From positions 4,092,001-4,156,000 of the forward strand of contig OY969772.1 in assembly GCA_963702935.1 (NCBI GenBank): a DNA stretch of 64,000 bases. The letters run 5' to 3'. Below are positions 49,231 to 58,890 of this stretch, in pieces. The stretch is from DAOTWA01 sp963702935 (lineage in GTDB: Bacteria; Chloroflexota; Anaerolineae; Anaerolineales; Anaerolineaceae). The stretch's first letter is position 1. Every line of letters begins with the position of its first letter. The notes under the pieces are model-generated. The model ran no database searches. It saw only the letters and a program-made list of their open reading frames with translations, and was not told the origin of the DNA. The position numbers and the translations under genes are program-made.

Positions 49231-50661
49231 ATGGGTACCCAAAAAATAACCATTGAGCCGGTCACGCGTATCGAAGGACACGCCAAGGTAACCATCCACC
49301 TGAACGACCTGGGCAAGGTGGAGCACGCTTACCTGCACATCAACGAATTCCGCGGCTTCGAAAAATTCTGCGAAGGCCGCATGTATTTTGAAATGCCCTC
49401 CATCACCCCGCGCATCTGCGGCATCTGCCCCGTCAGCCACCACCTGGCTTCGGCCAAGGCCGGCGACGCGCTGGCCGGCTCCCCGCCGCCTCGCCCGGCT
49501 TCCCTGCTGCGCGAGCTGATGCACATGGGCCAGATCATCCAGAGCCACGGCATGCACTTCTTCGAGCTGGCCGGCCCGGATCTGCTGTTGGGCTTCGACG
49601 CCGACCCGGCCGTGCGCAACGTGATCGGGCTGATCCAGGTCAACCCTGAATTAGCCGTGAAGGCCGTGCAACTGCGCAAGTTTGGGCAGAACATCATCTA
49701 CGTCCTGGGCGGGCGCCGCATCCATCCCAATTTTGCCGTTCCGGGCGGCGTCAATAAGGCCTTGAAGGCCGAGGAAAGGGACGCGATCCTTTCCGGCGTG
49801 GACGAAGCCATTGCTACCATTCAGGTTGGCTTGAAGATCATCAAAGAATGGGCCGCCTATAACCGCGAAGACATCGGCAAGTTCGCCGTCTTCCCCACCG
49901 GCTATCTCGGCCTGGTCACGCCCGAAGACGGCCTCGAGCTGTACGGCGGCCAGGTGCGCCTGATCGACGCCGGCGGCAGCCAGTTGGAGAAATTCGACGG
50001 CCAGAACTACCTGGATTACATCGCCGAGCACGTGGAAAACTGGTCCTACCTCAAGTTCCCCTATTACAAGAAGATGGGCTATCCCAAGGGCACCTACCGG
50101 GTAGGCCCCCTCGGCCGTTTGAACGTCGTGACTCACATCGACACCCCTCTGGCCAACGAGGAGCTGAAGGTCTTCAAAGCCCTCAATTCCGGCCGGCCGG
50201 TGGAGAACACTTTGTACTACCACTACGCGCGCCTGATCGAGGCCCTCTTCGCCGCCGAGCGCGTGAAAGTCTTGCTGGATGACCCGGATATCCTCAGCAA
50301 CGAGATCCTCAACACCCACCGCGATTTCAAGGGCGAGGGCGTAGGCGTCATCGAGGCTCCCCGCGGCACGCTCTTCCACCATTACTGGGCGGACGAAACG
50401 GGCAAGCTGGAGCGCGTCAACCTGATCGTCTCCACGGGCCACAATAATTGGGCCATGTGCAACGCCGTGGACAGCGTCGCCAAGACCTACATCACCGGCC
50501 CGGAGATTCACGAGGGCCTCCTGAACCGCGTAGAGGCGGCCGTGCGCGCCTACGATCCCTGCCTGTCCTGCTCGACGCACGCCGTCGGACAGATGCCCAT
50601 GATCGTGGACGTGATGGATGCGGCCGGCTCCCTGGTGCAGACCCTGCGCCGGGACGGTTAG
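49231..50661 (+). CDS. hoxH: [NiFe]-hydrogenase large (catalytic) subunit
   Basis: A 476-residue catalytic subunit. The N-terminal EPVTRIEGHAKVTIHL and the Ni ligands in RICGICPVSHH and DPCLSCSTH are complete. After the last His there is a 24-residue C-terminal tail (AVGQMPMIVDVMDAA...) that a maturation protease removes, matching the protease gene just downstream. It belongs to the group 3 cytosolic bidirectional type by gene context. Confidence 0.96.
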   Translation: MGTQKITIEPVTRIEGHAKVTIHLNDLGKVEHAYLHINEFRGFEKFCEGRMYFEMPSITPRICGICPVSHHLASAKAGDALAGSPPPRPASLLRELMHMGQIIQSHGMHFFELAGPDLLLGFDADPAVRNVIGLIQVNPELAVKAVQLRKFGQNIIYVLGGRRIHPNFAVPGGVNKALKAEERDAILSGVDEAIATIQVGLKIIKEWAAYNREDIGKFAVFPTGYLGLVTPEDGLELYGGQVRLIDAGGSQLEKFDGQNYLDYIAEHVENWSYLKFPYYKKMGYPKGTYRVGPLGRLNVVTHIDTPLANEELKVFKALNSGRPVENTLYYHYARLIEALFAAERVKVLLDDPDILSNEILNTHRDFKGEGVGVIEAPRGTLFHHYWADETGKLERVNLIVSTGHNNWAMCNAVDSVAKTYITGPEIHEGLLNRVEAAVRAYDPCLSCSTHAVGQMPMIVDVMDAAGSLVQTLRRDG

Positions 50662-50687
50662 TCGCTGGCGGTTTTGTCGTATACTTA

Positions 50688-50748
50688 GACCCTAAAGATC
50701 TGTACAGGGTGCCTGATCGCCCTGGTTTCAACACAGATCTTTAGGGTC
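50688..50748 (+). terminator. Perfect 16-bp inverted repeat after hoxH
   Basis: GACCCTAAAGATCTGT (50688-50703) and ACAGATCTTTAGGGTC (50733-50748) are perfect inverted copies around a 29-nt loop, which has an inner CAGGG/CCCTG pair. A short TTTC follows. It may terminate, or partly attenuate, between hoxH and the protease gene. Confidence 0.7.
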
Positions 50749-50770
50749 TTTCAATCCATGGGAGGCGAGC

Positions 50771-51260
50771 TTGCCCAAAACCATAATCATCGGTTACGGG
50801 AATCCGGAACCGCCAGGATGACGGCGTCGCCTGGCACGTTCTCACGGAAGTGGCGACCCATTTGGGCCGCCCGGCCCCCGTAGAGCTTGGCGAAGATTTT
50901 CCACCCTCCGATCAGGAGCCTCAATTCCAGTTCTCCTTACAACTGACCCCCGAGATGGCCGAGACCTTATCGGCTTGCCAGTACGTTTGCTTCGTCGACG
51001 CCCACACAGGCGAATACCACCAGGACCTCAACGTCGCAACGCTTCAGCCGGACTTCCAGATCTCCCCATTTACCCACCACATGACCCCTCAGACCTGCCT
51101 GATCCTGGCGCAAAGCCTTTACGGCCGCGCCCCAGAGGCGCTGATGGTGTCCGTCCACGGCTACCGCTTCGGCTTCACCCACGAGCTATCCGCAGAGACC
51201 GCGCGCCTCTCCAGCCAGGCCGTAGAGACGATCCTCACCTGGTTGAAGGATAAAATGTAA
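50771..51260 (+). CDS. hoxW: Hydrogenase maturation endopeptidase, frameshifted
   Basis: Protease that trims the C-terminus of the large subunit after nickel insertion. The TTG start at 50771 follows GGAGGCG. The N-terminus PKTIIIGYGNP breaks at 50808-50809 because of one extra A, and RQDDGVAWHVL continues the family motif GNPxRxDDGVG in the next frame. A later conserved His region is SVHGYRFGF. The corrected length is about 162 residues, as usual for HycI/HoxW. Confidence 0.88.
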
Positions 51261-51424
51261 GCGAATCTTCACCAACAGGCATAATTCTGGCCCGCCAATC
51301 GATCTTTCTGTTCGTGACAATCAACAATTCGGGTTGTGACACTACACACTTATCTAAACAAGCGCGGAAATGATACAAAGGAGGTAGCCCTTAACAGAGA
51401 CGGACCCACGTAAAGAGGAACACC

Positions 51425-51931
51425 ATGTTTTTCCCGGCCGATTTGACCATTACGCTGCGATCTATTCCGTGGTTCTTCGACCTCAAGAATCCCGATCTCG
51501 AGAGATTGGCCGGCATCGCCACGCTGCAGCGCTACACCACCGGAGAAATCGTCTTCAAGGAAGGCGACAAGGTCGACAACCTGTATATCGTCTACGATGG
51601 CCGGGTGGACCTGAGCATCCACATCCCATCCCACGGCAGCCAGGTCATTTTTCAGGCCGAAGCCCTCGAAGTTATCGGATGGTCCGCTTTGACCCCCATG
51701 GTGCGGCAGCGCACGGCCAGCGCTTGCGCCGCTTCCCCCGTCGAGCTGGTCGTCTTCGAGGGTGAAAAGCTCCGCGAGCTGTGTAACGCCCACCGCGACC
51801 TGGGCTACATCGTCATGCGCCGCGTCGCCAACGTGGTCGCCAGCCGCCTGCTCACCACCCGCCTGCAACTGCTCGACCTTTTATCGAAATCTACGATCGA
51901 GATACCGGGTGATAAGGTCATCCTGGAATAA
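51425..51931 (+). CDS. Cyclic nucleotide-binding domain protein without HTH
   Basis: A 168-residue protein made of one cNMP-binding beta-roll (FKEGDKVDNLYIVYDGRVD, then EVIGWSALTPM and an Arg-containing stretch VRQRTASACAA) and a C-terminal helix (RRVANVVASRLLTTRLQLLD). The HTH domain of CRP proteins is missing. It is likely a ligand-sensing partner of another protein. It lies between hoxW and hypA and may sense the state of the hydrogenase regulon. Confidence 0.85.
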   Translation: MFFPADLTITLRSIPWFFDLKNPDLERLAGIATLQRYTTGEIVFKEGDKVDNLYIVYDGRVDLSIHIPSHGSQVIFQAEALEVIGWSALTPMVRQRTASACAASPVELVVFEGEKLRELCNAHRDLGYIVMRRVANVVASRLLTTRLQLLDLLSKSTIEIPGDKVILE

Positions 51932-52066
51932 GCCTATCCGTTTGCTTGCGCCAATCCATCCAAACCAGGGAATCAAACCGGCGGGCCTAAACAGCCCGCT
52001 TTCTGCTGCCGGATCGCGTACCTTATAAGAGACAATTTTCACTACTTTAGTATTATAATTACCTCA

Positions 52067-52412
52067 ATGCACGAATTAGCCGTCACCGAAAGCATCTTGA
52101 ACATCGCCCTCGATCATGCCAATCGGGCGCAGGCCAAACAGGTCACCGATATCTACGTGGTGCTGGGAAGATTATCCAGCATCGTCGACGAATTCTGTGC
52201 AGTTCTATTGGGACATGATCAGCCAGAATACCCTCTGCGAAGGCGCGCAGCTTCATTTCGAGCGCGTGCCCGCCAGGCTGGCCTGCCTGGATTGCAGCAC
52301 CACCTATACCCTCGCCGATGAGCTGACCCCCTGCCCGGCCTGCGGCAGCAATCGCGTCAAGGTCCTCTCGGGAGAGGAATTCCGGCTGGACAGCATAGAG
52401 ATCACAAAATAA
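52067..52412 (+). CDS. hypA: Hydrogenase nickel-incorporation protein HypA, frameshifted
   Basis: Nickel and zinc metallochaperone. The N-terminal MHELAVTESI carries the nickel-binding His2. One extra T at 52193-52194 shifts the frame; the expected SVQFYWDMISQNTLCEGAQL continues to the stop at 52412. The zinc site is CLDCSTTY plus CPACGS. The corrected length is about 114 residues. Confidence 0.92.
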
Positions 52413-52430
52413 AACGGAGAAAGCAGAAAA

Positions 52431-53102
52431 ATGAGCACCGTCCGTGTACCTGTTGTAGAGAAAATCCTGAGCGCCAATGATCGCCTGGCCGGAGCGAACC
52501 GCTCGCAGTTCGACGCGGCGAAAGTGTTTTCGATCAATGCCATGGCGTCCCCCGGGGCCGGCAAGACCAGCGTGATCTTGCGCACCATCGAAAAGCTATC
52601 GCCGGCCTACCGCGTCGGCGTCATCGAGGGGGATACCGCCCCGGTCACCATCGATGCGGACAAGGTCACCGCCGCGGGCATGCCGGCGGTTCAGATCAAC
52701 ACCGGCGGCGACTGCCACCTGGACGCCATCATGGTCGAGAATGCCCTGCCCAGCCTGCCGCTCCAGGAGCTGGATCTGGTGATCGTTGAAAACGTAGGCA
52801 ACCTGGTCTGCCCGGCGGCCTTCAACCTCGGCACGCACGCCAACGTGCTCATCGCCAGCGTCCCCGAAGGCGACGACAAGCCCTACAAGTATCCCAACAT
52901 CTATCGCGGCATCGACGCCCTGATCCTCAACAAGACCGACCTGCTGCCCTACGTGCATTTCGACCTGGCCTATTTCCGCAAGGGCGTAGAGATCCTCAAT
53001 CCCTCCGCGGCGTTCTTCCCGCTCTCCTGCCAGACCGGCGAGGGCCTGGAGGCCTGGATCGATTGGTTGAAGGCAAGGATCGCCCAACAGAAACAGGTCT
53101 AA
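52431..53102 (+). CDS. hypB: Hydrogenase nickel-incorporation GTPase HypB
   Basis: SIMIBI-class GTPase that delivers nickel with HypA. The 223-residue protein has the P-loop ASPGAGKTS, EGDTAPVTIDADK, the metal-site segment INTGGDCHLDA, ENVGNLVCP and NKTDLLP. The His-rich N-terminal nickel store of some HypB proteins is absent. Its stop codon overlaps the hypF start by one base. Confidence 0.95.
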   Translation: MSTVRVPVVEKILSANDRLAGANRSQFDAAKVFSINAMASPGAGKTSVILRTIEKLSPAYRVGVIEGDTAPVTIDADKVTAAGMPAVQINTGGDCHLDAIMVENALPSLPLQELDLVIVENVGNLVCPAAFNLGTHANVLIASVPEGDDKPYKYPNIYRGIDALILNKTDLLPYVHFDLAYFRKGVEILNPSAAFFPLSCQTGEGLEAWIDWLKARIAQQKQV

Positions 53103-55394
53103 TGGGAAGCATTAGCGGCTTGCAGATCCGAGTAAAAGGCATCGTCCAGGGCGTTGGCTTCCGGCCGTTCATCTATGCGTTGGCCTCCCAATTCGAGCTG
53201 ACCGGTTGGGTGCGCAATACCTCCAGCGGCGTAGAGATCGTGGTCAACGGCCCCGAAGAATCCCTGGGCGCCTTTCTACAGGCCATTCGCCAGGGCCCGC
53301 CGCCCCTGGCGCGCATCGATTCCCTGGAATCGCAGGCTTGCGCTCCGGACGGGTTCAAGGCCTTCGAGATCCTGGCCAGCCGGCCCCAGCCGGGCGAGTT
53401 CATCCCCGTTTCCCCGGACGTGTCCATCTGCGCCGATTGCCAGCGCGAGCTATTCGACCCGGCCGACCGGCGCTACCGCTACCCCTTCATCAACTGTACG
53501 AACTGCGGCCCGCGCTTCACCATCATCCAGGATATCCCCTACGACCGGCCCAACACCACCATGGCTTCCTTCCCGCTTTGCCCGGAATGCAAAGCCGAAT
53601 ACGAGGATCCCACCGACCGCCGCTTCCACGCCCAGCCGGTAGCCTGCCCGCACTTGCGGCCCGCACGTGTGGTTCGAGGCCGGGGACGAAAAGCTTTCCC
53701 AGGGCGAGGAAGCCCTTTCCACGGCCCGCCGCTGGTTGAAGGACGGCAAGATCGTGGCCATCAAGGGCCTGGGCGGTTACCACCTGGCCTGCGACGCCGC
53801 CAATCCTCAGGCCGTCGCCGAGCTGCGCCGCCGGAAAAAGCGCAGCGACAAGCCCTTCGCTTTGATGGGCTTCGACCTGGAGGCCGTCAGACGCCACTGC
53901 CGGGTATCGCCCGCCGAAGAGGAGCTGCTCCTCTCTCGCCAGCGGCCCATCGTCCTTCTGGAACGCCTGCCCGCCTCTCCGATCGTGGACGAAGTCGCCC
54001 CGTACCAGCGCACCCTCGGCGTCATGCTGGCTTACACCCCCTTGCACCTGCTGCTTCTGGAGCCTGAGGCGGGCTATCCGGATATTTTCGTGATGACCAG
54101 CGGCAACCTGAGCGAGGAGCCCATCGCTTACCGCGACGAGGACGCCCGCCCGCGGCTGAGCCCGCTGGCCGACGGCTTCCTGCAACACGACCGGCCCATC
54201 CACACCCGCGTGGACGACTCTGTCGTGCGCGTCGCCGCTGGAAAGGCTTATTTCCTGCGCCGTGCGCGGGGATACGCTCCCGACCCGCTCAAGCTGCCCA
54301 TCCAGGCCGCCCCTATTCTGGCCACCGGCGCCGAATTGAAGAACACTTTCTGCCTGACCCACCAGGATTACGCCTTCCTCAGCCACCACATCGGCGATCT
54401 GGAGAATTACGAAACCCTGCTATCGTTCGAAGAGGGCATCCGGCACTACCAGCGCCTCTTCCGCGTCCAACCCGAGCTGCTGGCCTGCGACCTCCACCCC
54501 GATTACCTGGCGACGCGCTACGCTCGAGAACGCGCCGCGCAAGAGGGCCTGCCCATCGTGGCGGTGCAACACCATCACGCCCACCTGGCCGCTTGCCTGG
54601 CCGAGAACGGCTGGAACAGGGACGAGCCGGTCATCGGGCTGAGCTTCGACGGCACCGGTCTGGGCACGGACGGCGCTATCTGGGGCGGGGAAATTCTGGT
54701 GGGAGGCTACCGCTCTTACCAGAGACGTTATCATCTGGATTATTTTCCCCTGGCCGGGGGCGACCTGGCCGTGCGCAAGCCCGCCCGGCTGGCCCTGGCG
54801 GCCCTCTGGCAGGCCGGCCTGGAATGGGAAGCCGACCTTCCACCTGTACAGGCGCTCTGCGTGGAGGAGCGCACCGCCTTGCGCGCCCAGCTCGAGCACA
54901 ATCTCAACAGCCCGCCCACCTCCAGTATGGGGCGGCTCTTCGACGCGGTCTCCGCTCTGATCGGCGTCCGCCAGACGGCCACTTACGAGGGCCAGGCCGC
55001 CATCGAGCTGGAAGCCGTCGCCGACCCCGGGGAAAGGGACGCCTACGCCTTCGAGATTCGAGAGGACATCCTCGGCGCGCAGCCCCTGTGGGCCGGCCTG
55101 CTCCACGATTGGCACAATGGCGTCCCCATCCCCATCTTGTCGGCCCGCTTCCACAACAGCCTGGTCGCCCTGATCGGCGATCTGTGTGCCGCCATCCGGC
55201 AGGAAGACGGCATTCATACCGTGGCCCTCAGCGGGGGCGTCTGGCAGAACGTCTTTCTCTTCGAGCGCACGCTGGCTGCCCTGGAATCCCAGGGATTCCA
55301 GGTGCTCACCCACCACCTGCTGCCACCCAATGATGGCTGCCTCGCGCTGGGCCAGGCGCTGGTCGCTGCTCAAACAAACTTACCGGCCAGCTAG
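53102..55394 (+). CDS. hypF: Carbamoyltransferase HypF, frameshifted
   Basis: Makes the cyanide precursor for the active-site iron from carbamoyl phosphate. The ATG at 53102 overlaps the hypB stop. Acylphosphatase domain (VKGIVQGVGFRPFIYALA), two zinc fingers (CADCQRELFD, CTNCGPRFT, CPECKAEY), a YrdC-like domain and a Kae1-like domain (HHHAHLAACLAENG, GLSFDGTGLGTDG) are in the usual order. One extra C at 53651 breaks the frame in the second finger; TCGPHVWFEAG then continues. The corrected length is about 763 residues. Confidence 0.94.
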
Positions 55395-55427
55395 CCGGAA
55401 AATTACAACACGGAAAGGATCGAGAAT

Positions 55428-55716
55428 ATGTGCCTTGGTGTTCCCGGAAAAATCGTTGAAATCTATTCGGATGGCGGTTTGCAGATGTGCAAAATCGACT
55501 TTGGAGGGGTAACGCGGGCGGCCTGCATCGAGAACTCTGCCCGAAGCCAAAGTTGGCGACTATACCATCGTCCACGCCGGTTTTTGCCTCAGCTTGCTCA
55601 GTGAGGAAGAAGCCCAGTCCACCCTGGATGCCCTGCGCGAGCTGGCCGCCGTGGAAGAAGAATTGAATTCTTCCGCCGATTTCGGCGCGGTTGGCAGTCT
55701 TCCATCGGCAGGTTAG
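55428..55716 (+). CDS. hypC: Hydrogenase assembly chaperone HypC, frameshifted
   Basis: Small chaperone that carries the Fe(CN)2CO unit with HypD. The N-terminus MCLGVPGKIVEI has the essential Cys2. One extra T at 55536 breaks the frame after AACIEN; LPEAKVGDYTIVHAGFCLS continues to TAG at 55714-55716. The corrected length is about 95 residues, with an Ala/Glu-rich tail slightly longer than the norm. Confidence 0.92.
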
Positions 55717-55734
55717 AGACGGCCGGCCTGATTG

Positions 55735-56838
55735 ATGATGGCAAACCCGCCCATGCGTTTTATTGACGAATATCGAGACGCCCACCTGGTGCGCGGTGTG
55801 TTGGAAGAGATCCGCCGCACCGTGACGCGCCCATGGACCTTGATGGAGATCTGCGGCGGCCAAACCCACTCCATTCTGCATTACGGGCTGGATCAGCTCT
55901 TGCCGCCCGAGATCGAGCTGGTGCACGGTCCCGGCTGCCCGGTGTGCGTCACCTCCCTGGAATTGATCGACAAGGCCCTGGCCATCGCCTCCCAGCCGAA
56001 TGTGATCTTTACTTCCTTTGGGGATATGCTGCGCGTGCCCGGCTCGCACGGCGACCTGTTCTCGGTGCGCGCCAACGGGGGGCAGGTGCGCGTGGTCTAT
56101 TCTCCCCTGGACGCCGTGCGTATCGCGCGGGAAAACCCGGACAAGCAGGTGGTCTTCTTTGCCATCGGCTTCGAGACCACCGCCCCGCCCAACGTCATGA
56201 GCGTGCTGCAGGCCCAGGCGCTCGGCCTGAAGAATTATTCCGTGTTGGTCTCCCACGTTTGCGTTCCCCCCGCCATGCACGCCATCCTGGGCTCCCCTAA
56301 CAACCGCGTGCAAGGCTTCCTGGCTGCCGGCCACGTGTGCGCGGTCATGGGCTATTGGGAATACGGCCCGATCGCCGAGAAATATCACGTGCCCATGGCA
56401 GTGACCGGCTTTGAGCCGCTGGACCTGGCGCAAGGCATCTTGATGACCGTTCGCCTGCTCGAAGCCGGCAAAGTCGAGGTGCAGAACGCCTACCCCAGGG
56501 CCGTGACCTACGAAGGCAACCGCGCCGCTCAGGCCATGATCCAGCGCGTGTTCGAGCCTTGCGACCGCCAGTGGCGGGGCATTGGCATGATCCCCATGAG
56601 CGGCTGGGCGCTGCGCCCGGAGTTTGCCGAATTCGACGCCGAGCGTCGCTTCCAGGTCGGAGATATCAAGACCCAGGAATCGAAGATTTGCATTGCCGGC
56701 CAGATCTTGCAAGGCTTGAAAAAGCCCCTGGAATGCCCGGCCTTTGGCACGCTGTGCACGCCTTCCAACCCGCTGGGAGCCACCATGGTGTCTTCCGAAG
56801 GGGCCTGCGCCGCCTATTATCGCTACCGGTCTGCCTGA
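55735..56838 (+). CDS. hypD: Hydrogenase formation protein HypD
   Basis: Iron-sulfur scaffold for assembly of the Fe(CN)2CO group. About 366 residues with MEICGGQTHS, GPGCPVCV, FFAIGFETTAPP and the C-terminal [4Fe-4S] Cys set (KICIAGQIL, ECPAFGTLCTP, EGACAAYY). Adjacent starts TTG 55732, ATG 55735 and ATG 55738 cannot be separated; there is no clear Shine-Dalgarno. Confidence 0.94.
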   Translation: MMANPPMRFIDEYRDAHLVRGVLEEIRRTVTRPWTLMEICGGQTHSILHYGLDQLLPPEIELVHGPGCPVCVTSLELIDKALAIASQPNVIFTSFGDMLRVPGSHGDLFSVRANGGQVRVVYSPLDAVRIARENPDKQVVFFAIGFETTAPPNVMSVLQAQALGLKNYSVLVSHVCVPPAMHAILGSPNNRVQGFLAAGHVCAVMGYWEYGPIAEKYHVPMAVTGFEPLDLAQGILMTVRLLEAGKVEVQNAYPRAVTYEGNRAAQAMIQRVFEPCDRQWRGIGMIPMSGWALRPEFAEFDAERRFQVGDIKTQESKICIAGQILQGLKKPLECPAFGTLCTPSNPLGATMVSSEGACAAYYRYRSA

Positions 56839-56870
56839 AAATCGCCCGCCGGAACTGAGGAGCTTGTTCT

Positions 56871-57944
56871 ATGATGTCTGAAGATGAGACCGTTCAAATC
56901 GAAGGCGCAGTCTGCCCTCTTCCGCTCCCGCACAAAGAGCAGATCGTGATCGGACACGGCAGCGGTGGGCGCATGACCGCCGACCTGTTGAAAGAAATCT
57001 TCCTGCCGCGCTTTTCGAACCCGGCCCTGGACGCCGGCAACGACGCGGCCAGTGTAGAGCTGCCCACGGGCGCTGGCCGCCTTTCGATTTCCACCGACTC
57101 GCACATCGTCTACCCCCTGTTCTTCCCCGGCGGAGACATCGGGCGGCTGGCCGTGTGTGGCACGGTCAACGACGTGGCCATGTTAGGGGCTAAACCCTTG
57201 TATCTCACCGCCGGCTTTATTCTCGAAGAAGGTCTACCCATCGAGACGCTGGAAAAAGTCGTGGACTCCATGCGCTCGGCGGCCCAGGAGGCCGGCGTTC
57301 AGATCGTCACCGGCGATACGAAGGTCGTGGAAAAGGGTAAAGCGGATCAATTATTTATCAACACTTCTGGCGTGGGCTGGATCCCTGCCGGGCGGCGCAT
57401 CGGCGGGGAGCAGGCCAGGCCGGGCGATGTCATCCTCCTCTCCGGGCCGCTGGGCGATCACGGCATCGCCGTGCTGGCCGCTCGCGGCGAGCTGGGTTTC
57501 GATACCGGCGTCGAGTCCGATGTGGCTCCCTTGAACCACCTCGTCGACGCTTTGCTAGAGGCCTCCCCCCACACGCACGTGCTGCGCGACCCTACCCGAG
57601 GCGGCCTGGCTACCACGTTGAACGAGATCGCCAAACAAAGCCAGGTGGGCCTCTGGCTGGACGAGCCGGCCATCCCCATCCAACCTGCCGTGCGCGCCGC
57701 CTGCGAAATGCTCGGCTTCGATCCACTCTACGTCGCCAACGAAGGCAAGCTGATCGCCATCGTGCCGGCTGAAGAAGCCGAAGCCGCTCTCAGCGCCATG
57801 CGCAAGAATCCTTACGGGGTTATGGCTACGCGCATCGGGCAGGTCCAGGCCGACCCGCCCGGTCGGGTCTTGCTGCGCACCGCCATCGGCGGCACCCGCT
57901 TGCTGGATATGCTCGCCGGTGAAATGCTGCCCCGCATTTGTTGA
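56871..57944 (+). CDS. hypE: Hydrogenase expression/formation protein HypE
   Basis: ATP-dependent dehydratase that turns the carbamoyl group on its C-terminal Cys into a thiocyanate. The 357-residue PurM-like protein has GHGSGGRMTADLL, DSHIVYPLFFPGGDIG, VTGDTKVVE, DPTRGGLATTLNE and the invariant end PRIC with the terminal Cys. It closes the hypABFCDE series. Confidence 0.96.
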   Translation: MMSEDETVQIEGAVCPLPLPHKEQIVIGHGSGGRMTADLLKEIFLPRFSNPALDAGNDAASVELPTGAGRLSISTDSHIVYPLFFPGGDIGRLAVCGTVNDVAMLGAKPLYLTAGFILEEGLPIETLEKVVDSMRSAAQEAGVQIVTGDTKVVEKGKADQLFINTSGVGWIPAGRRIGGEQARPGDVILLSGPLGDHGIAVLAARGELGFDTGVESDVAPLNHLVDALLEASPHTHVLRDPTRGGLATTLNEIAKQSQVGLWLDEPAIPIQPAVRAACEMLGFDPLYVANEGKLIAIVPAEEAEAALSAMRKNPYGVMATRIGQVQADPPGRVLLRTAIGGTRLLDMLAGEMLPRIC

Positions 57945-57968
57945 GCTGAACTCAAGAGGGGTTCTTCC

Positions 57969-57997
57969 TTGACAAACGCAGTAGAGTCAGGGATACT
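57969..57997 (+). promoter_or_regulatory. Sigma-70-type promoter for the methyltransferase/deacetylase pair
   Basis: An exact TTGACA (57969-57974), a 17-bp spacer and GATACT (57992-57997). The start codon at 58084 lies about 80 bp downstream. Confidence 0.65.
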
Positions 57998-58083
57998 TCG
58001 GGCTGCGTTTAAACGGCGCCCATCCCTTCGGCTTTGGAGCAATACCGGCCTTTGACAGACACTCTATCTATTCGTGAGGACCC

Positions 58084-58884
58084 ATGAAGATCAATTATCA
58101 GGAAACGACCAACGATCTGCAAACCCGCATCGACATCCATTCCAAATACGGCGGACGCGACATCGACCAATGGATGCTCGACCTGCTCAAAATCCAAAAA
58201 GGCTCGAAGATCCTGGACGTAGGCTGCGGCTCCGGGAAACAATGCTTCTCGTATTTCAAATACCTGGACGGCCAGGGTGACATCACCGGCGGCGACGTTT
58301 CCGCCGATCTGCTCGACCAGGCCCGCGGGGAGAACGCCAAAATCGGCAATCCCATCACTTTTACCGGGCTGAACTTCAACGAGCGCTTCCCCTTCCCAGA
58401 CGGCCAGTTCGACCTGCTCTCCTGCTGCTTTGCCATTTACTACGCCGAAGACATCCCCTTCACCATCCGGGAAATGCATCGCGTGCTGAAGCCCGGCGGC
58501 CGGCTCTTCACCAGCGGCCCCATGCCGGACAACAAGCGCCTGTTCTACACCATCATCAACGAGGCCACCAACAAGCCCATCCCGCCCATGCCGGGCAGCT
58601 CGCGCTACGGCAGCCAGATCCTGGCCGCCATCCAGGATACTTTCTCCAGCGTGGAAGTCGAAGTCTTCGAAAACCCGCTCACCTTTACCGAGGTAAAACC
58701 GTTCGTGGATTACACCCGCGCCTCCCTCTCGGAAGATCGCAAGCTGTGGTCCAGCTTCTTCCAGGACAAAGCCGAGTTCGAGCAAATCATGAAGAACATC
58801 GAAGCGGTGGCGACCCATCGCCTGCAACGGGACGGCAAGCTGGTCATGACCAAAGTGGTGGGTGGATTCCTCGCCACGAAATAA
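58084..58884 (+). CDS. SAM-dependent methyltransferase
   Basis: A 266-residue class I methyltransferase. Motif I is ILDVGCGSGKQCFSYF, acidic loop GGDVSADLLDQAR, motif II FDLLSCCFAIYYAED and motif III VLKPGGRLFTSGP. The methylated substrate is not evident. It ends 6 bp before the deacetylase gene, so the two probably act on one small molecule, such as a sugar or thiol derivative. Confidence 0.88.
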   Translation: MKINYQETTNDLQTRIDIHSKYGGRDIDQWMLDLLKIQKGSKILDVGCGSGKQCFSYFKYLDGQGDITGGDVSADLLDQARGENAKIGNPITFTGLNFNERFPFPDGQFDLLSCCFAIYYAEDIPFTIREMHRVLKPGGRLFTSGPMPDNKRLFYTIINEATNKPIPPMPGSSRYGSQILAAIQDTFSSVEVEVFENPLTFTEVKPFVDYTRASLSEDRKLWSSFFQDKAEFEQIMKNIEAVATHRLQRDGKLVMTKVVGGFLATK

Positions 58885-58890
58885 TCTCTT

